Of a DNA stretch of 64,000 bases, positions 24,716 to 33,385 are shown one piece after another. Numbering within the stretch: position 1 is the first letter of the stretch; each line of letters opens with the position of its first letter. Source of the DNA: Clostridium sp. chh4-2 (lineage in GTDB: Bacteria; Bacillota; Clostridia; Lachnospirales; Lachnospiraceae); NCBI RefSeq assembly GCF_002899675.1, contig NZ_PKUU01000027.1, positions 37,688 through 101,687 of the forward strand, given 5' to 3'. The notes beneath the pieces were generated by a model that searched no databases, was not told the origin of the DNA, and saw nothing but the letters and a program-made list of their open reading frames with translations. Made by a program: the position numbers and the translations under genes.

Positions 24716-26788
24716 GTGAGAATGAGTATGGATAAGAACCAGCAGCCAATTACAGCCATAAAAGGTATTGGGGACAAGACAGCCAAATTATTTCAAAAGC
24801 TCAGCATTGTCACATTGGATGACCTTCTCCACTATTATCCCAGAGCTTATGATACGTTTGAACCGCCTGCGGCAATCGGGGGACTGAAGCCGGATTCCAC
24901 TGCGGCCGTGGCCGGAATCCTGCCTAAATCTCCGGTGGTCAAGCGGTTCAGCCATATTCAGGTTATTACGGTTACGCTGAAAGATGCTACCGGCAGCCTG
25001 CAGCTCACGTGGTTTAATATGCCGTTTCTGGCAGTGACGTTAAAGGCGGGAAGCCGCTTCATCTTTCGTGGAAGGGTGGTTAAGAAAAGCGGGCGCCTTG
25101 TAATGGAACAGCCTGAGATTTTCACGCCTGAAACGTATGAACCGGTGATGCATTCCATGCAGCCCATCTATGGACAGACCAAGGGACTGAGCAATAAGAC
25201 AATTACAAAAGCCTGCCTGGAAGCTTTGGGGATGAGGGAGATGGAGCGCGATTATATGCCGGCTGATATCAGGCGCAGGCATGAATTGGCGGAATATAAT
25301 TACGCCATCGAACATATCCATTTTCCTGCGGACAGAAAAGAGCTTTTATTCGCCAGAAAGAGGCTGGTTTTCGACGAATTTTTTATGTTTTTGCTGGCTG
25401 TGCGCTATTTAAAGGATAAAAGGGAAGATCAGAAAAGCTGCTACATAATCCCTCCGTCAAAGGAAGTGGAAAAACTGACTGCAGACCTGCCCTATGATCT
25501 TACGCAGGCGCAGAAAAAGGTGTTGGAAGAAGTAAAACATGATTTATCCGGCGGTTTGGTGATGAACCGCTTAGTTCAGGGAGATGTTGGATCGGGAAAG
25601 ACCATCATAGCGGTTTTAGCGCTGCTCCAAGTGGCCTGCAGCGGCTTACAGGGGGCGCTTATGGCTCCGACGGAAGTATTGGCCAAACAGCATTACGAAT
25701 CCATTACAGAGCTGTTTGAAGCTCATGGAATCGATAAAAAGCTGGTTTTGATTACCGGCTCCATGACGGCCAAGGAAAAAAGGCTGGCTTATGAGAAGGT
25801 TGCTTCGCACGAAGCGGATATTATCATCGGTACCCATGCCTTGATTCAGGAAAAGGTGATTTATGATAAACTGGCCCTCGTGATCACTGACGAACAGCAC
25901 CGGTTTGGAGTGGGGCAGAGAGAGGCCTTGGGAAATAAGGGACAGGAACCTCATGTTATGGTAATGAGTGCGACTCCGATTCCAAGAACTTTAGCGATTA
26001 TTATCTATGGGGACCTGGACATCTCGGTCATAGACGAGCTTCCTGCAAACCGCCTTCCGATAAAAAACTGTGTGGTCAATACCGCATACCGGAAAAAGGC
26101 ATATGAATTTATCACCAAGGAAACTGCGGCAGGCAGACAGGCATATGTGATCTGCCCTATGGTGGAGGAAAGCGAGATGATCGAGGCAGAAAATGTAATC
26201 GATTATACGAAAACGCTAAAAAAAGAGCTTCCCGGAACCATAACGGTTGAATATCTCCACGGCAAGATGAAAGCAAAGGAAAAAAATGCCATTATGGAGC
26301 GGTTCGCAGCCAATGAAATTCAGGTGCTTGTATCCACCACGGTTGTGGAAGTGGGGGTGAACGTGCCGAATGCCACCGTTATGATGATAGAGAATGCGGA
26401 ACGTTTCGGCCTTGCACAGCTTCACCAGCTCCGTGGAAGGGTTGGAAGGGGTAAGCACCAGTCCTACTGTATAATGGTGAACTGTTCCGACCAGGACGGA
26501 ACACAGGAGCGTCTGGATATATTAAACCAGTCAAATGACGGATTTTATATCGCATCGGAGGATTTAAAGCTCAGAGGACCCGGGGATATCTTTGGAATCC
26601 GGCAGAGCGGAGACCTGGAATTTAAGCTGGCCGATATTTTTACCGACGCCAACATTTTGAAAACAGTGGCGGATGAAGTGAAGCGATTGTTCGAGCAGGA
26701 TGAGAATTTAGAGCGGGACGAACACAGGGAATTGAAGATTAAGATGGACCGTTTTCTGGAAAAAAGCTATGAAAAGCTGAATTTATAG
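24716..26788 (+). CDS. recG: ATP-dependent DNA helicase RecG
   Basis: 690 residues, full length. The wedge OB domain comes first, then helicase motifs: Walker A GDVGSGKT, ITDEQHRFGVGQRE (DEQH-type motif II), MSATPIPRTL and the C-terminal QLHQLRGRVGRG. It unwinds branched DNA at stalled forks. The exact start is uncertain: GTG 24716, ATG 24722 and ATG 24728 are in frame and none has a strong ribosome site. Confidence 0.94.
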   Translation: MRMSMDKNQQPITAIKGIGDKTAKLFQKLSIVTLDDLLHYYPRAYDTFEPPAAIGGLKPDSTAAVAGILPKSPVVKRFSHIQVITVTLKDATGSLQLTWFNMPFLAVTLKAGSRFIFRGRVVKKSGRLVMEQPEIFTPETYEPVMHSMQPIYGQTKGLSNKTITKACLEALGMREMERDYMPADIRRRHELAEYNYAIEHIHFPADRKELLFARKRLVFDEFFMFLLAVRYLKDKREDQKSCYIIPPSKEVEKLTADLPYDLTQAQKKVLEEVKHDLSGGLVMNRLVQGDVGSGKTIIAVLALLQVACSGLQGALMAPTEVLAKQHYESITELFEAHGIDKKLVLITGSMTAKEKRLAYEKVASHEADIIIGTHALIQEKVIYDKLALVITDEQHRFGVGQREALGNKGQEPHVMVMSATPIPRTLAIIIYGDLDISVIDELPANRLPIKNCVVNTAYRKKAYEFITKETAAGRQAYVICPMVEESEMIEAENVIDYTKTLKKELPGTITVEYLHGKMKAKEKNAIMERFAANEIQVLVSTTVVEVGVNVPNATVMMIENAERFGLAQLHQLRGRVGRGKHQSYCIMVNCSDQDGTQERLDILNQSNDGFYIASEDLKLRGPGDIFGIRQSGDLEFKLADIFTDANILKTVADEVKRLFEQDENLERDEHRELKIKMDRFLEKSYEKLNL

Positions 26789-26882
26789 GATTTAGACAGA
26801 AAAAATTTATATTAATTTCATATCCAAGGAAGATGAAATGTGCTATAGTTAGAAAGAAAAACAAATGAAAGAGGTTTATAAT

Positions 26883-27329
26883 ATGATAGATTCCAATGGA
26901 CCAGTACTGAATACAAGACTTGTCAATGCGATGCAGGAAATGCTGAAAGATAATAACGAAAAAACGCGCTCCAAGATGATTTCCGCTTTGATGGGTTCAA
27001 CCATGCTTTCACCTGTAGTCCGTCAGATTGCGGTTACGGAAGAAGCGATGAAACAGGGCAACGCCAGATTCAAATTCACTATGATTCAGAATGACAAAGG
27101 GGACAAGTACTTCATGGCATTCACCGATTGGGCTTCCCTGAACAAATGGAAGAAAGAAGAAGGACAGCAGGTCGTTCATATGGAATTCGACGATTTTGCA
27201 GCCATCGTTTTGAGAAAAGGCAGCAACATGGCCGGATTCGTAATCAATCCATACGGTGAGAATGTTACCATTCCAAGAGAGTTAATCATTTCCCTGAAGA
27301 AACAGAAGGATGAGAGAAATAACCATTAA
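26883..27329 (+). CDS. SseB-like N-terminal domain protein
   Basis: 148 residues. The core FKFTMIQNDKGDKYFMAFTDWASLNKW...VVHMEFDDFAAIVLRKG...GFVINPYGENVTIPRELI is characteristic of the SseB N-terminal domain (PF07179). The role in Clostridia is not defined. ATG 26883 has GAGG 8 bp upstream, preferred over the ATG at 26865. It is a single-gene unit with its own terminator. Confidence 0.8.
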   Translation: MIDSNGPVLNTRLVNAMQEMLKDNNEKTRSKMISALMGSTMLSPVVRQIAVTEEAMKQGNARFKFTMIQNDKGDKYFMAFTDWASLNKWKKEEGQQVVHMEFDDFAAIVLRKGSNMAGFVINPYGENVTIPRELIISLKKQKDERNNH

Positions 27330-27353
27330 CGAAAGTTAGCGGAAAGAATATAT

Positions 27354-27383
27354 AAAAAAGGAACCGGAGATGGTTCCTTTTTT
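27354..27383. terminator. Bidirectional terminator between the SseB-like gene and prs
   Basis: AAAAAAGGAACC, loop GGAGAT, GGTTCCTTTTTT. Symmetric A and T runs let it end both converging transcripts. Confidence 0.88.
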
Positions 27384-27403
27384 ATTGTGCAAAGAGAGCT
27401 CTC

Positions 27404-28612
27404 TTATTGGATTGTCTGATAATATTCAAATCCGTCCGCATGATATTTGCGAACCAGTTTCTGAATTTTGGCGGTCGGAGACAGGGCCGCGCCGATGGAA
27501 ACGTCGTGGTTTAAGGAATTGACGATTGCGGCCATGTATTTGCTCATATCGGCTTCCAGATACCATTCCCGGGTTAAGAGCTCGTCCGGACGGTAATTTA
27601 AGTTGGTTGTGATAACATAGTCGATATAGCCTTTGGCGTAAAATTCATCAAATTTTTCCAAACCGCTGGTGAAAAGACCGAAGGTACAGCAGATGATCAC
27701 TTTTTTCGCCTTGCGCTCTTTTAATTCTTTTGCAGTGTCCAGCATGCTTTCGCCGGAAGAGATCATATCATCGATAATCAGCACCGTCTTATCCTCCACA
27801 GAGGAGCCTAAAAATTCATGGGCGACGATGGGATTGCGTCCATTGATGACCCTTGAATAATCACGTCTCTTGTAGAACATACCCATGTCCACGCTCAGGT
27901 TGTTGGCAAGATATACGGCGCGGTCCATGGCGCCTTCATCCGGGCTGATAACCATCAGATGATCTTTGTCAATCTGAAGATTTTTGTCATGGGAAAACAG
28001 TGCTTTTATGAACTGATACGTAGGCATGAAGTTGTCAAAACCGCTGAGCGGAATGGAGTTTTGCACCCTTGGGTCATGAGCATCAAAGGTGATGATGTTG
28101 CTGACACCCATGGACACCAGCTCTTTTAACGCCATTGCGCAGTCCAGGGATTCCCGTTTTGTCCTCTTATGCTGGCGGCCTTCATACAGGAAAGGCATGA
28201 TAACATTGACGCGGTGGGCAGTGGCTGTGCAGGCACCGATAATGCGTTTTAAATCCTGATAGTGGTCATCCGGGGACTTGTGGTTGGTATAACCGCTCAC
28301 CGTATAGGGGATGCTGTAATTAGTCACATCCACCATAGCAAAGATATCCGCGCCCCGAACCGATTCATGGATCTGAGCCTTCGCTTCACCTGTTCCGAAT
28401 CTGGGGCAGGAACAGTTCAGCAGATAAGAATCCACATCATAACCGCGGTAATGCAGGTCTTCTTTGCGGCGGATCAATTCTTCCGTGTCATTTCTCCGGA
28501 ATTTAACAACGTGATCATTAACCTTTTGAGCCAGATCCCTGCAGCTTTCCAATGCGGCGATTTTTAGCGGCGCCACTGGAAGAACGTCGTTGAAAACATA
28601 ATTATTTGCCAT
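27404..28612 (-). CDS. prs: Ribose-phosphate pyrophosphokinase (PRPP synthetase), long clostridial form
   Basis: 402 residues, longer than the usual about 315. The PRPP-binding loop is VLIIDDMISSGESMLDTA; other family marks are ISPDEGAMDRAVYL and RVNVIMPFLYEGRQHKR. It makes PRPP from ribose 5-phosphate and ATP for nucleotide, His and Trp synthesis. I set the start at 28612 (MANNYVFND) where AAGGAG lies 8 bp upstream; 32 upstream in-frame codons fall in the leader. Extra length relative to the family comes from the N-terminal part and an insertion around KSPDDHYQD. Confidence 0.9.
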   Translation of the reverse strand: MANNYVFNDVLPVAPLKIAALESCRDLAQKVNDHVVKFRRNDTEELIRRKEDLHYRGYDVDSYLLNCSCPRFGTGEAKAQIHESVRGADIFAMVDVTNYSIPYTVSGYTNHKSPDDHYQDLKRIIGACTATAHRVNVIMPFLYEGRQHKRTKRESLDCAMALKELVSMGVSNIITFDAHDPRVQNSIPLSGFDNFMPTYQFIKALFSHDKNLQIDKDHLMVISPDEGAMDRAVYLANNLSVDMGMFYKRRDYSRVINGRNPIVAHEFLGSSVEDKTVLIIDDMISSGESMLDTAKELKERKAKKVIICCTFGLFTSGLEKFDEFYAKGYIDYVITTNLNYRPDELLTREWYLEADMSKYMAAIVNSLNHDVSIGAALSPTAKIQKLVRKYHADGFEYYQTIQ

Positions 28613-28644
28613 GAATAGCACTCCTTCATATTTGTAAGCATATA

Positions 28645-28692
28645 CCCGCAGATAACGGGGACATACATGGGCATGTCCCTGCTGGCTGCGGG
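28645..28692 (-). promoter_or_regulatory. Nested palindrome in the prs leader
   Basis: CCCGCAG at 28645-28651 pairs with CTGCGGG at 28686-28692, enclosing a second near-perfect inverted repeat GGGGACATACATGG / GCATGTCCC. It lies between the prs promoter and the start codon, so it is in the leader RNA, about 32 nt upstream of the ATG. Candidate regulatory hairpin; no known riboswitch recognised. Confidence 0.5.
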
Positions 28693-28717
28693 TGATCTGT
28701 AAAAACATTTACATTCA

Positions 28718-28747
28718 TTTATATCATTTTTCGACAAGGCCCGTCAA
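28718..28747 (-). promoter_or_regulatory. Promoter of prs
   Basis: On the minus strand TTGACG (28742-28747), an 18-bp spacer and TATAAA (28718-28723). Confidence 0.6.
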
Positions 28748-28789
28748 TAGATTGGGGAGATTTTGCGAAAAAAAACAAATGACGATTCC

Positions 28790-28818
28790 TTTACAAAGAT
28801 AATTAATATTGATATGAT
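28790..28818 (+). promoter_or_regulatory. Promoter of the radical SAM gene
   Basis: TTTACA at 28790-28795, 17-bp spacer, TATGAT at 28813-28818. It lies inside the upstream extension of the open frame, which shows the real start is further downstream at 28850. Confidence 0.75.
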
Positions 28819-28849
28819 AGATCCATATGAAAGAAAGGTCAGAGATTTT

Positions 28850-30208
28850 ATGAAGAAAACAGAGCATATTATCAAGTCCGTGGATAAGGGATCAATCGCA
28901 GAAGAACTGGAACTGGAGCCGGGAGACTGCCTGATTTCCATCGACGGACATGAGATTGAAGATATTTTTGATTATGAATACTATGTTAACAGCGAGTCCC
29001 TGGTGATGCTGATCCGCAAGCCGGACGGAGAAGAATGGGAATTAGAAATTGAAAATGATTACGAGGATTTGGGAATTACTTTTGAAAATGGCCTGATGAG
29101 CGATTACCGTTCCTGCCGGAACAAGTGTATTTTCTGCTTTATCGACCAGATGCCTCCCGGAATGAGAGAAACCCTGTATTTTAAAGATGATGATTCCAGG
29201 CTTTCCTTTTTACAGGGCAATTATATTACGCTTACCAATATGAATGATAAGGATATTGACCGCATCATCCGATTCAAGCTGTCCCCAATCAACATCTCGG
29301 TTCAGACTACGAATCCGCAGCTGCGCTGTAAGATGCTGAACAACCGGTTTGCGGGGGATGCGTTAAAGAAGATTGACCGCCTCTATGAAGCCGGGACGCC
29401 GATGAACGGACAAGTCGTACTTTGCAAGGATGTGAATGATGGGGCTGAATTGGAACGGACGATCCGTGATTTGAGCAGTTATATTCCCTGTATGGAAAGC
29501 GTTTCCGTGGTGCCGGTGGGCATATCTAAATACAGGGACGGGCTTTTTCCTATGAAGCCAATAGAAAAAGAGGATGCCGAGCGGACCATTGATCTGATTG
29601 AGCGCTGGCAGAAAAAACTGTTTGCAGAGCATGGAATTCATTTTATCCATGCAAGCGATGAGTTTTATATTTTGGCAGGACGGGAAGTGCCGGAAGAAGA
29701 ACGGTACGACGGATATATCCAGCTGGAAAATGGAGTCGGAATGATCCGCCTGATGACGGAAGAAGTGAGACAGGCGTTGGAACAGATGGACGGAGATGAC
29801 CGCCGGGACGAGCTTTCCATCGCTACAGGGCAGCTGGCAGGCAAATATCTAACGGAATACATTGAACAGATATCCGCCAAGTTTCCGGGCATAAAGGTTC
29901 ATGTTTATCCGATCACCAACTACTTTTTCGGAGAGTCTATTACCGTCGCCGGACTGATCACCGGACAGGATCTGATCGCCCAGTTAAAGGGAAAGAAATT
30001 GGGAAGCAGACTGCTTCTTCCGGAGTGCATGTTCCGAAGCGGAGAAGAAGTATTCCTGGATGATATTACCAGAGACGAGGTACAAAATGCTTTACAAGTC
30101 CCGGTTAATATTGTAAAATCAAGCGGACAAGATTTTGTAGAAGCAATTTTATGTCCGGAGTACAGCCATAAAAGCGGATATGAAGGATATGAGTTAAAGG
30201 AGATATAA
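28850..30208 (+). CDS. PDZ-radical SAM-DUF512 protein (TIGR03279 family)
   Basis: 452 residues. An N-terminal PDZ-like segment (IIKSVDKGSIAEELELEPGDCLISIDG) is followed by the cluster motif CRNKCIFCF (CxxxCxxC), a TIM-barrel part with GNYITLTNMND, and a C-terminal DUF512 region. Members are widespread in Clostridia and cyanobacteria next to der and lack a defined substrate. I chose ATG 28850 because the promoter lies just upstream and would be inside a longer reading. It ends 3 bp before der, and the two are likely co-transcribed. Confidence 0.87.
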   Translation: MKKTEHIIKSVDKGSIAEELELEPGDCLISIDGHEIEDIFDYEYYVNSESLVMLIRKPDGEEWELEIENDYEDLGITFENGLMSDYRSCRNKCIFCFIDQMPPGMRETLYFKDDDSRLSFLQGNYITLTNMNDKDIDRIIRFKLSPINISVQTTNPQLRCKMLNNRFAGDALKKIDRLYEAGTPMNGQVVLCKDVNDGAELERTIRDLSSYIPCMESVSVVPVGISKYRDGLFPMKPIEKEDAERTIDLIERWQKKLFAEHGIHFIHASDEFYILAGREVPEEERYDGYIQLENGVGMIRLMTEEVRQALEQMDGDDRRDELSIATGQLAGKYLTEYIEQISAKFPGIKVHVYPITNYFFGESITVAGLITGQDLIAQLKGKKLGSRLLLPECMFRSGEEVFLDDITRDEVQNALQVPVNIVKSSGQDFVEAILCPEYSHKSGYEGYELKEI

Positions 30209-30211
30209 TAT

Positions 30212-31540
30212 ATGAGTAAACCAGTCGTTGCGATTGTAGGCCGCCCCAATGTGGGAAAGTCTACGTTATTTAATTCCATTGCAGGGGAGACCATCTCCAT
30301 CGTAAAGGATACCCCGGGCGTGACCCGTGACCGCATTTACGCGGATTGTACGTGGCTTGACAGAAATTTTACATTAATTGATACCGGCGGCATTGAGCCG
30401 GACAGCAGCGATATCATCTTATCCCAGATGAGGGAACAGGCGGAGATCGCAATCGCCACTGCGGATGTCATCATCTTTATTGTAGACGTGCGTCAGGGGC
30501 TGGTGGATTCCGATTCCAAGGTTACCGACATGCTGAGAAAATCTAAAAAGCCGGTGGTTCTGGTTGTCAACAAGGTGGACAGCTTTCAGAAGTTCGGCAA
30601 TGATGTCTATGAATTTTATAATTTGGGAATTGGTGATCCGGTACCTGTTTCTGCAGCTTCCAGACTTGGCATCGGCGATATGCTGGACGAAGTGATCAAA
30701 TATTTTCCTCCGGCAGTGGACGAGGACGAAGAGGATGACCGCCCGAGAATTGCCATTGTGGGCAAGCCAAACGTAGGTAAATCTTCTATTATAAATAAGC
30801 TGATCGGTGAAAACCGTGTGATCGTATCCAACATTGCGGGAACTACCAGAGATGCGGTGGATACCAATGTAATGCACAACGGTACGGAATATGTATTTAT
30901 CGATACCGCCGGATTGAGAAGAAAGAATAAGATTAAAGAAGAACTGGAACGCTACAGCATCATCCGTACCGTTACAGCCGTGGAGCGGGCCGATGTAGTC
31001 GTCGTGGTAATCGATGCAACCGAGGGCGTGACGGAACAGGATGCCAAGATCGCCGGAATTGCCCATGAACGGGGCAAGGGCATCATTGTGGCCGTTAATA
31101 AGTGGGATGCCATTGAAAAGAATGACAAGACCATCTATGAGTTTACGAGAAAGGTGAAGGATACCTTATCCTTTATGCCTTATGCGGAGATCATCTTTAT
31201 CTCAGCCGCCACAGGACAGCGGTTGGGCAAACTGTATGAGATGATCGATATGGTGCGTGAAAACCAGACGCTTCGCGTGGCAACCGGCGTTCTGAATGAG
31301 ATTATGTCAGAAGCAGTTGCACTTCAGCAGCCGCCTTCCGATAAGGGCAAGAGACTGAGACTTTACTATATCACCCAGGTTGCGGTTAAGCCGCCTACCT
31401 TTGTTATTTTTGTAAATGATAAGGAATTAACACATTTTTCCTATACCCGTTATCTGGAAAACCGGATTCGTGAAGCATTTGGATTCCGGGGAACTTCGCT
31501 TAAATTTATCTATCGGGAACGGAAAGGGAAGGACGAATAA
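30212..31540 (+). CDS. der: Ribosome biogenesis GTPase Der (EngA)
   Basis: 442 residues with two tandem G domains and a KH-like C-terminus, unique to Der. G1 motifs are GRPNVGKST (residue 8) and GKPNVGKSS (near residue 184). G3 is DTGG and DTAG; G4 is NKVD and NKWD. It acts in 50S subunit maturation. AAGGAGATATAAT precedes the ATG. It heads der-plsY-gpsA, a common Firmicute order. Confidence 0.97.
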   Translation: MSKPVVAIVGRPNVGKSTLFNSIAGETISIVKDTPGVTRDRIYADCTWLDRNFTLIDTGGIEPDSSDIILSQMREQAEIAIATADVIIFIVDVRQGLVDSDSKVTDMLRKSKKPVVLVVNKVDSFQKFGNDVYEFYNLGIGDPVPVSAASRLGIGDMLDEVIKYFPPAVDEDEEDDRPRIAIVGKPNVGKSSIINKLIGENRVIVSNIAGTTRDAVDTNVMHNGTEYVFIDTAGLRRKNKIKEELERYSIIRTVTAVERADVVVVVIDATEGVTEQDAKIAGIAHERGKGIIVAVNKWDAIEKNDKTIYEFTRKVKDTLSFMPYAEIIFISAATGQRLGKLYEMIDMVRENQTLRVATGVLNEIMSEAVALQQPPSDKGKRLRLYYITQVAVKPPTFVIFVNDKELTHFSYTRYLENRIREAFGFRGTSLKFIYRERKGKDE

Positions 31541-31543
31541 TTA

Positions 31544-32179
31544 ATGGAAAGAATCATTTGCCTGGTATTCGGTTACCTTTTTGGGCTGTTTCAAACCGGT
31601 TACCTCTATGGAAAATTACACAAGATTGATATCCGCCAGCACGGAAGCGGAAACTCAGGAAGTACAAATGTACTCCGCGTAATGGGAGTGAAGGCCGGAG
31701 CCACTGTTTTCATGGGCGATTTTTTGAAAACAGTGATTCCATGTTTCATTGTGCGGATTTTCTATAAAGACCAGACTTCCATACAGTATCTGATGATATT
31801 GTATACCGGACTCGGTGTGATTCTGGGGCATAATTATCCTTTTTATATGAATTTCAAAGGTGGAAAAGGAATTGCCGCCACAGCAGGGATTTTAGTATCC
31901 CTGGACTGGACGGTTACATTAATCTGTCTGATCGCATTTGTGCTGATTGTTGCGGTTACCAGATTCGTTTCATTGGGATCTCTTGTTGTGGTGAGCATAT
32001 TCCTGGCGCTTATGATCTTTGAAGGAAGCCGGGGAACCTATGGGCTCGCAGTGGAGTACCTTACTGAATTTTATCTGGTATCTGCCTGTGTGACGGCGCT
32101 CGCGTTCTGGAAGCACAGGGCGAATATCGTCAGGCTGCTTCACGGCACGGAGAACAAGATCGGTTCAGGAAAGAAATAA
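31544..32179 (+). CDS. plsY: Glycerol-3-phosphate acyltransferase PlsY
   Basis: 211 residues, polytopic. Conserved loops GSGNSGSTNVLRVMG, GHNYPFYMNFKGGKGIA and FWKHRANIVRL are the three PlsY motifs. It transfers the acyl group from acyl-phosphate to glycerol 3-phosphate at the membrane. It starts 3 bp after der and supplies the step after GpsA, encoded next. Confidence 0.96.
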   Translation: MERIICLVFGYLFGLFQTGYLYGKLHKIDIRQHGSGNSGSTNVLRVMGVKAGATVFMGDFLKTVIPCFIVRIFYKDQTSIQYLMILYTGLGVILGHNYPFYMNFKGGKGIAATAGILVSLDWTVTLICLIAFVLIVAVTRFVSLGSLVVVSIFLALMIFEGSRGTYGLAVEYLTEFYLVSACVTALAFWKHRANIVRLLHGTENKIGSGKK

Positions 32180-32223
32180 TGAAATGAATGGAATGCCGTT
32201 TTATCGGCAGAATTGAGGTTAAG

Positions 32224-33234
32224 ATGGCAAATATTGGTATTATTGGCGCTGGAAGCTGGGGAATCGCGCTCTCCTTACTGTTACATAACAACGGGCATAA
32301 AGTGACTGTCTGGTCTGCTTTGGAACAGGAAATCGCAGAACTTAACGAAAAACATGAACATCACAGCCTTCCGGGTGTTAAACTGCCGGAACAGATGAAC
32401 TTTACCGTGGATCTGGAAACTGCAATGAAGGATAAAGATCTTTTGGTATTGGCCGTTCCATCCGTTTATACAAGACAGACGGCCAGACAGATGAATCAGT
32501 TCTGCAAAGATGGACAAATCATTGTCAATGTGGCAAAGGGAATTGAAGAAGCTACCCTGATGACCTTATCTGATATTATAGAAGAAGAAATTCCATCTGC
32601 AAATGTGGCGGTTTTATCAGGACCAAGCCATGCGGAAGAAGTGAGCAGAGGGCTTCCCACCACCTGCGTGGTCGGCGCTCATAATAAAGAGACTGCGGAA
32701 CGGATACAGAATCTGTTCATGAGCCCTGTATTCCGCGTATATACAAGTCCCGATATGCTGGGAATTGAGATCGGAGCATCATTAAAGAACGTGATTGCCC
32801 TGGCTGCCGGTATTGCGGACGGACTGGGATATGGGGATAATACAAAAGCGGCATTGATTACCAGAGGCATAACCGAGATCGCCAGACTGGGAATGGAGAT
32901 GGGCGGCAAATTCCAGACCTTCTGCGGTCTGACCGGAATTGGCGATCTGATCGTTACCTGCGCCAGCATGCACAGCCGTAACCGCAGGGCCGGTATCCTG
33001 ATCGGCCAGGGGTATTCCATGGAAGAGGCCATGAAAGAAGTGAAGATGGTGGTGGAAGGCGTGTATTCCGCCAAGGCGGCGCTAAAGCTTTCCATAAAAT
33101 ACCAGGTTCCCATGCCCATTATCGAACAGGTAAACGCAGTGCTGTTTGACGGCAAATCTGCGGCCGATGCGGTAGGACAGCTGATGCTTCGCGATAAAAA
33201 GCTGGAAAGCTCCGATTTACCTTGGGAAGAATGA
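32224..33234 (+). CDS. gpsA: Glycerol-3-phosphate dehydrogenase (NAD(P)+)
   Basis: 336 residues. The nucleotide-binding GAGSWG lies at the N-terminus; the catalytic region has VAKGIEE, LSGPSHAEEVSRG and AALITRGITEIARLG. It makes glycerol 3-phosphate for the PlsY step. I chose ATG 32224 (MANIG) with GAGG upstream, not the earlier ATG at 32188. Confidence 0.95.
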   Translation: MANIGIIGAGSWGIALSLLLHNNGHKVTVWSALEQEIAELNEKHEHHSLPGVKLPEQMNFTVDLETAMKDKDLLVLAVPSVYTRQTARQMNQFCKDGQIIVNVAKGIEEATLMTLSDIIEEEIPSANVAVLSGPSHAEEVSRGLPTTCVVGAHNKETAERIQNLFMSPVFRVYTSPDMLGIEIGASLKNVIALAAGIADGLGYGDNTKAALITRGITEIARLGMEMGGKFQTFCGLTGIGDLIVTCASMHSRNRRAGILIGQGYSMEEAMKEVKMVVEGVYSAKAALKLSIKYQVPMPIIEQVNAVLFDGKSAADAVGQLMLRDKKLESSDLPWEE

Positions 33235-33253
33235 GAAGAAAGCGATTCAGCAC

Positions 33254-33282
33254 TTGACAACGTAAAAGTATAATTATATAAT
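33254..33282 (+). promoter_or_regulatory. Near-perfect consensus promoter of the liv operon
   Basis: TTGACA at 33254-33259, exactly 17 bp, TATAAT at 33277-33282. Both hexamers are perfect, so strong constitutive initiation is expected. Confidence 0.9.
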
Positions 33283-33303
33283 TGAAAAAGCTTAATTTTA
33301 AGC

Positions 33304-33334
33304 GTGGCTTCTAAACGACCAGGATAGAAGCCAC
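33304..33334 (+). promoter_or_regulatory. 10-bp hairpin in the livJ leader
   Basis: GTGGCTTCTA and TAGAAGCCAC pair perfectly around an 11-base loop, followed by TTTGATT. It starts about 15 nt after the expected transcription start. The short T-run makes it a weak terminator at best; attenuation or 5' protection is possible. Confidence 0.6.
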
Positions 33335-33385
33335 TTTGATTATGCGTATGTAAGTACATACAAGCATCTAAGAGGAGGAAACATT

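Noticed and set aside
28763..28849. N-terminal extension of the radical SAM protein
   Set aside because: A good promoter lies inside it, so it cannot be translated from that transcript.
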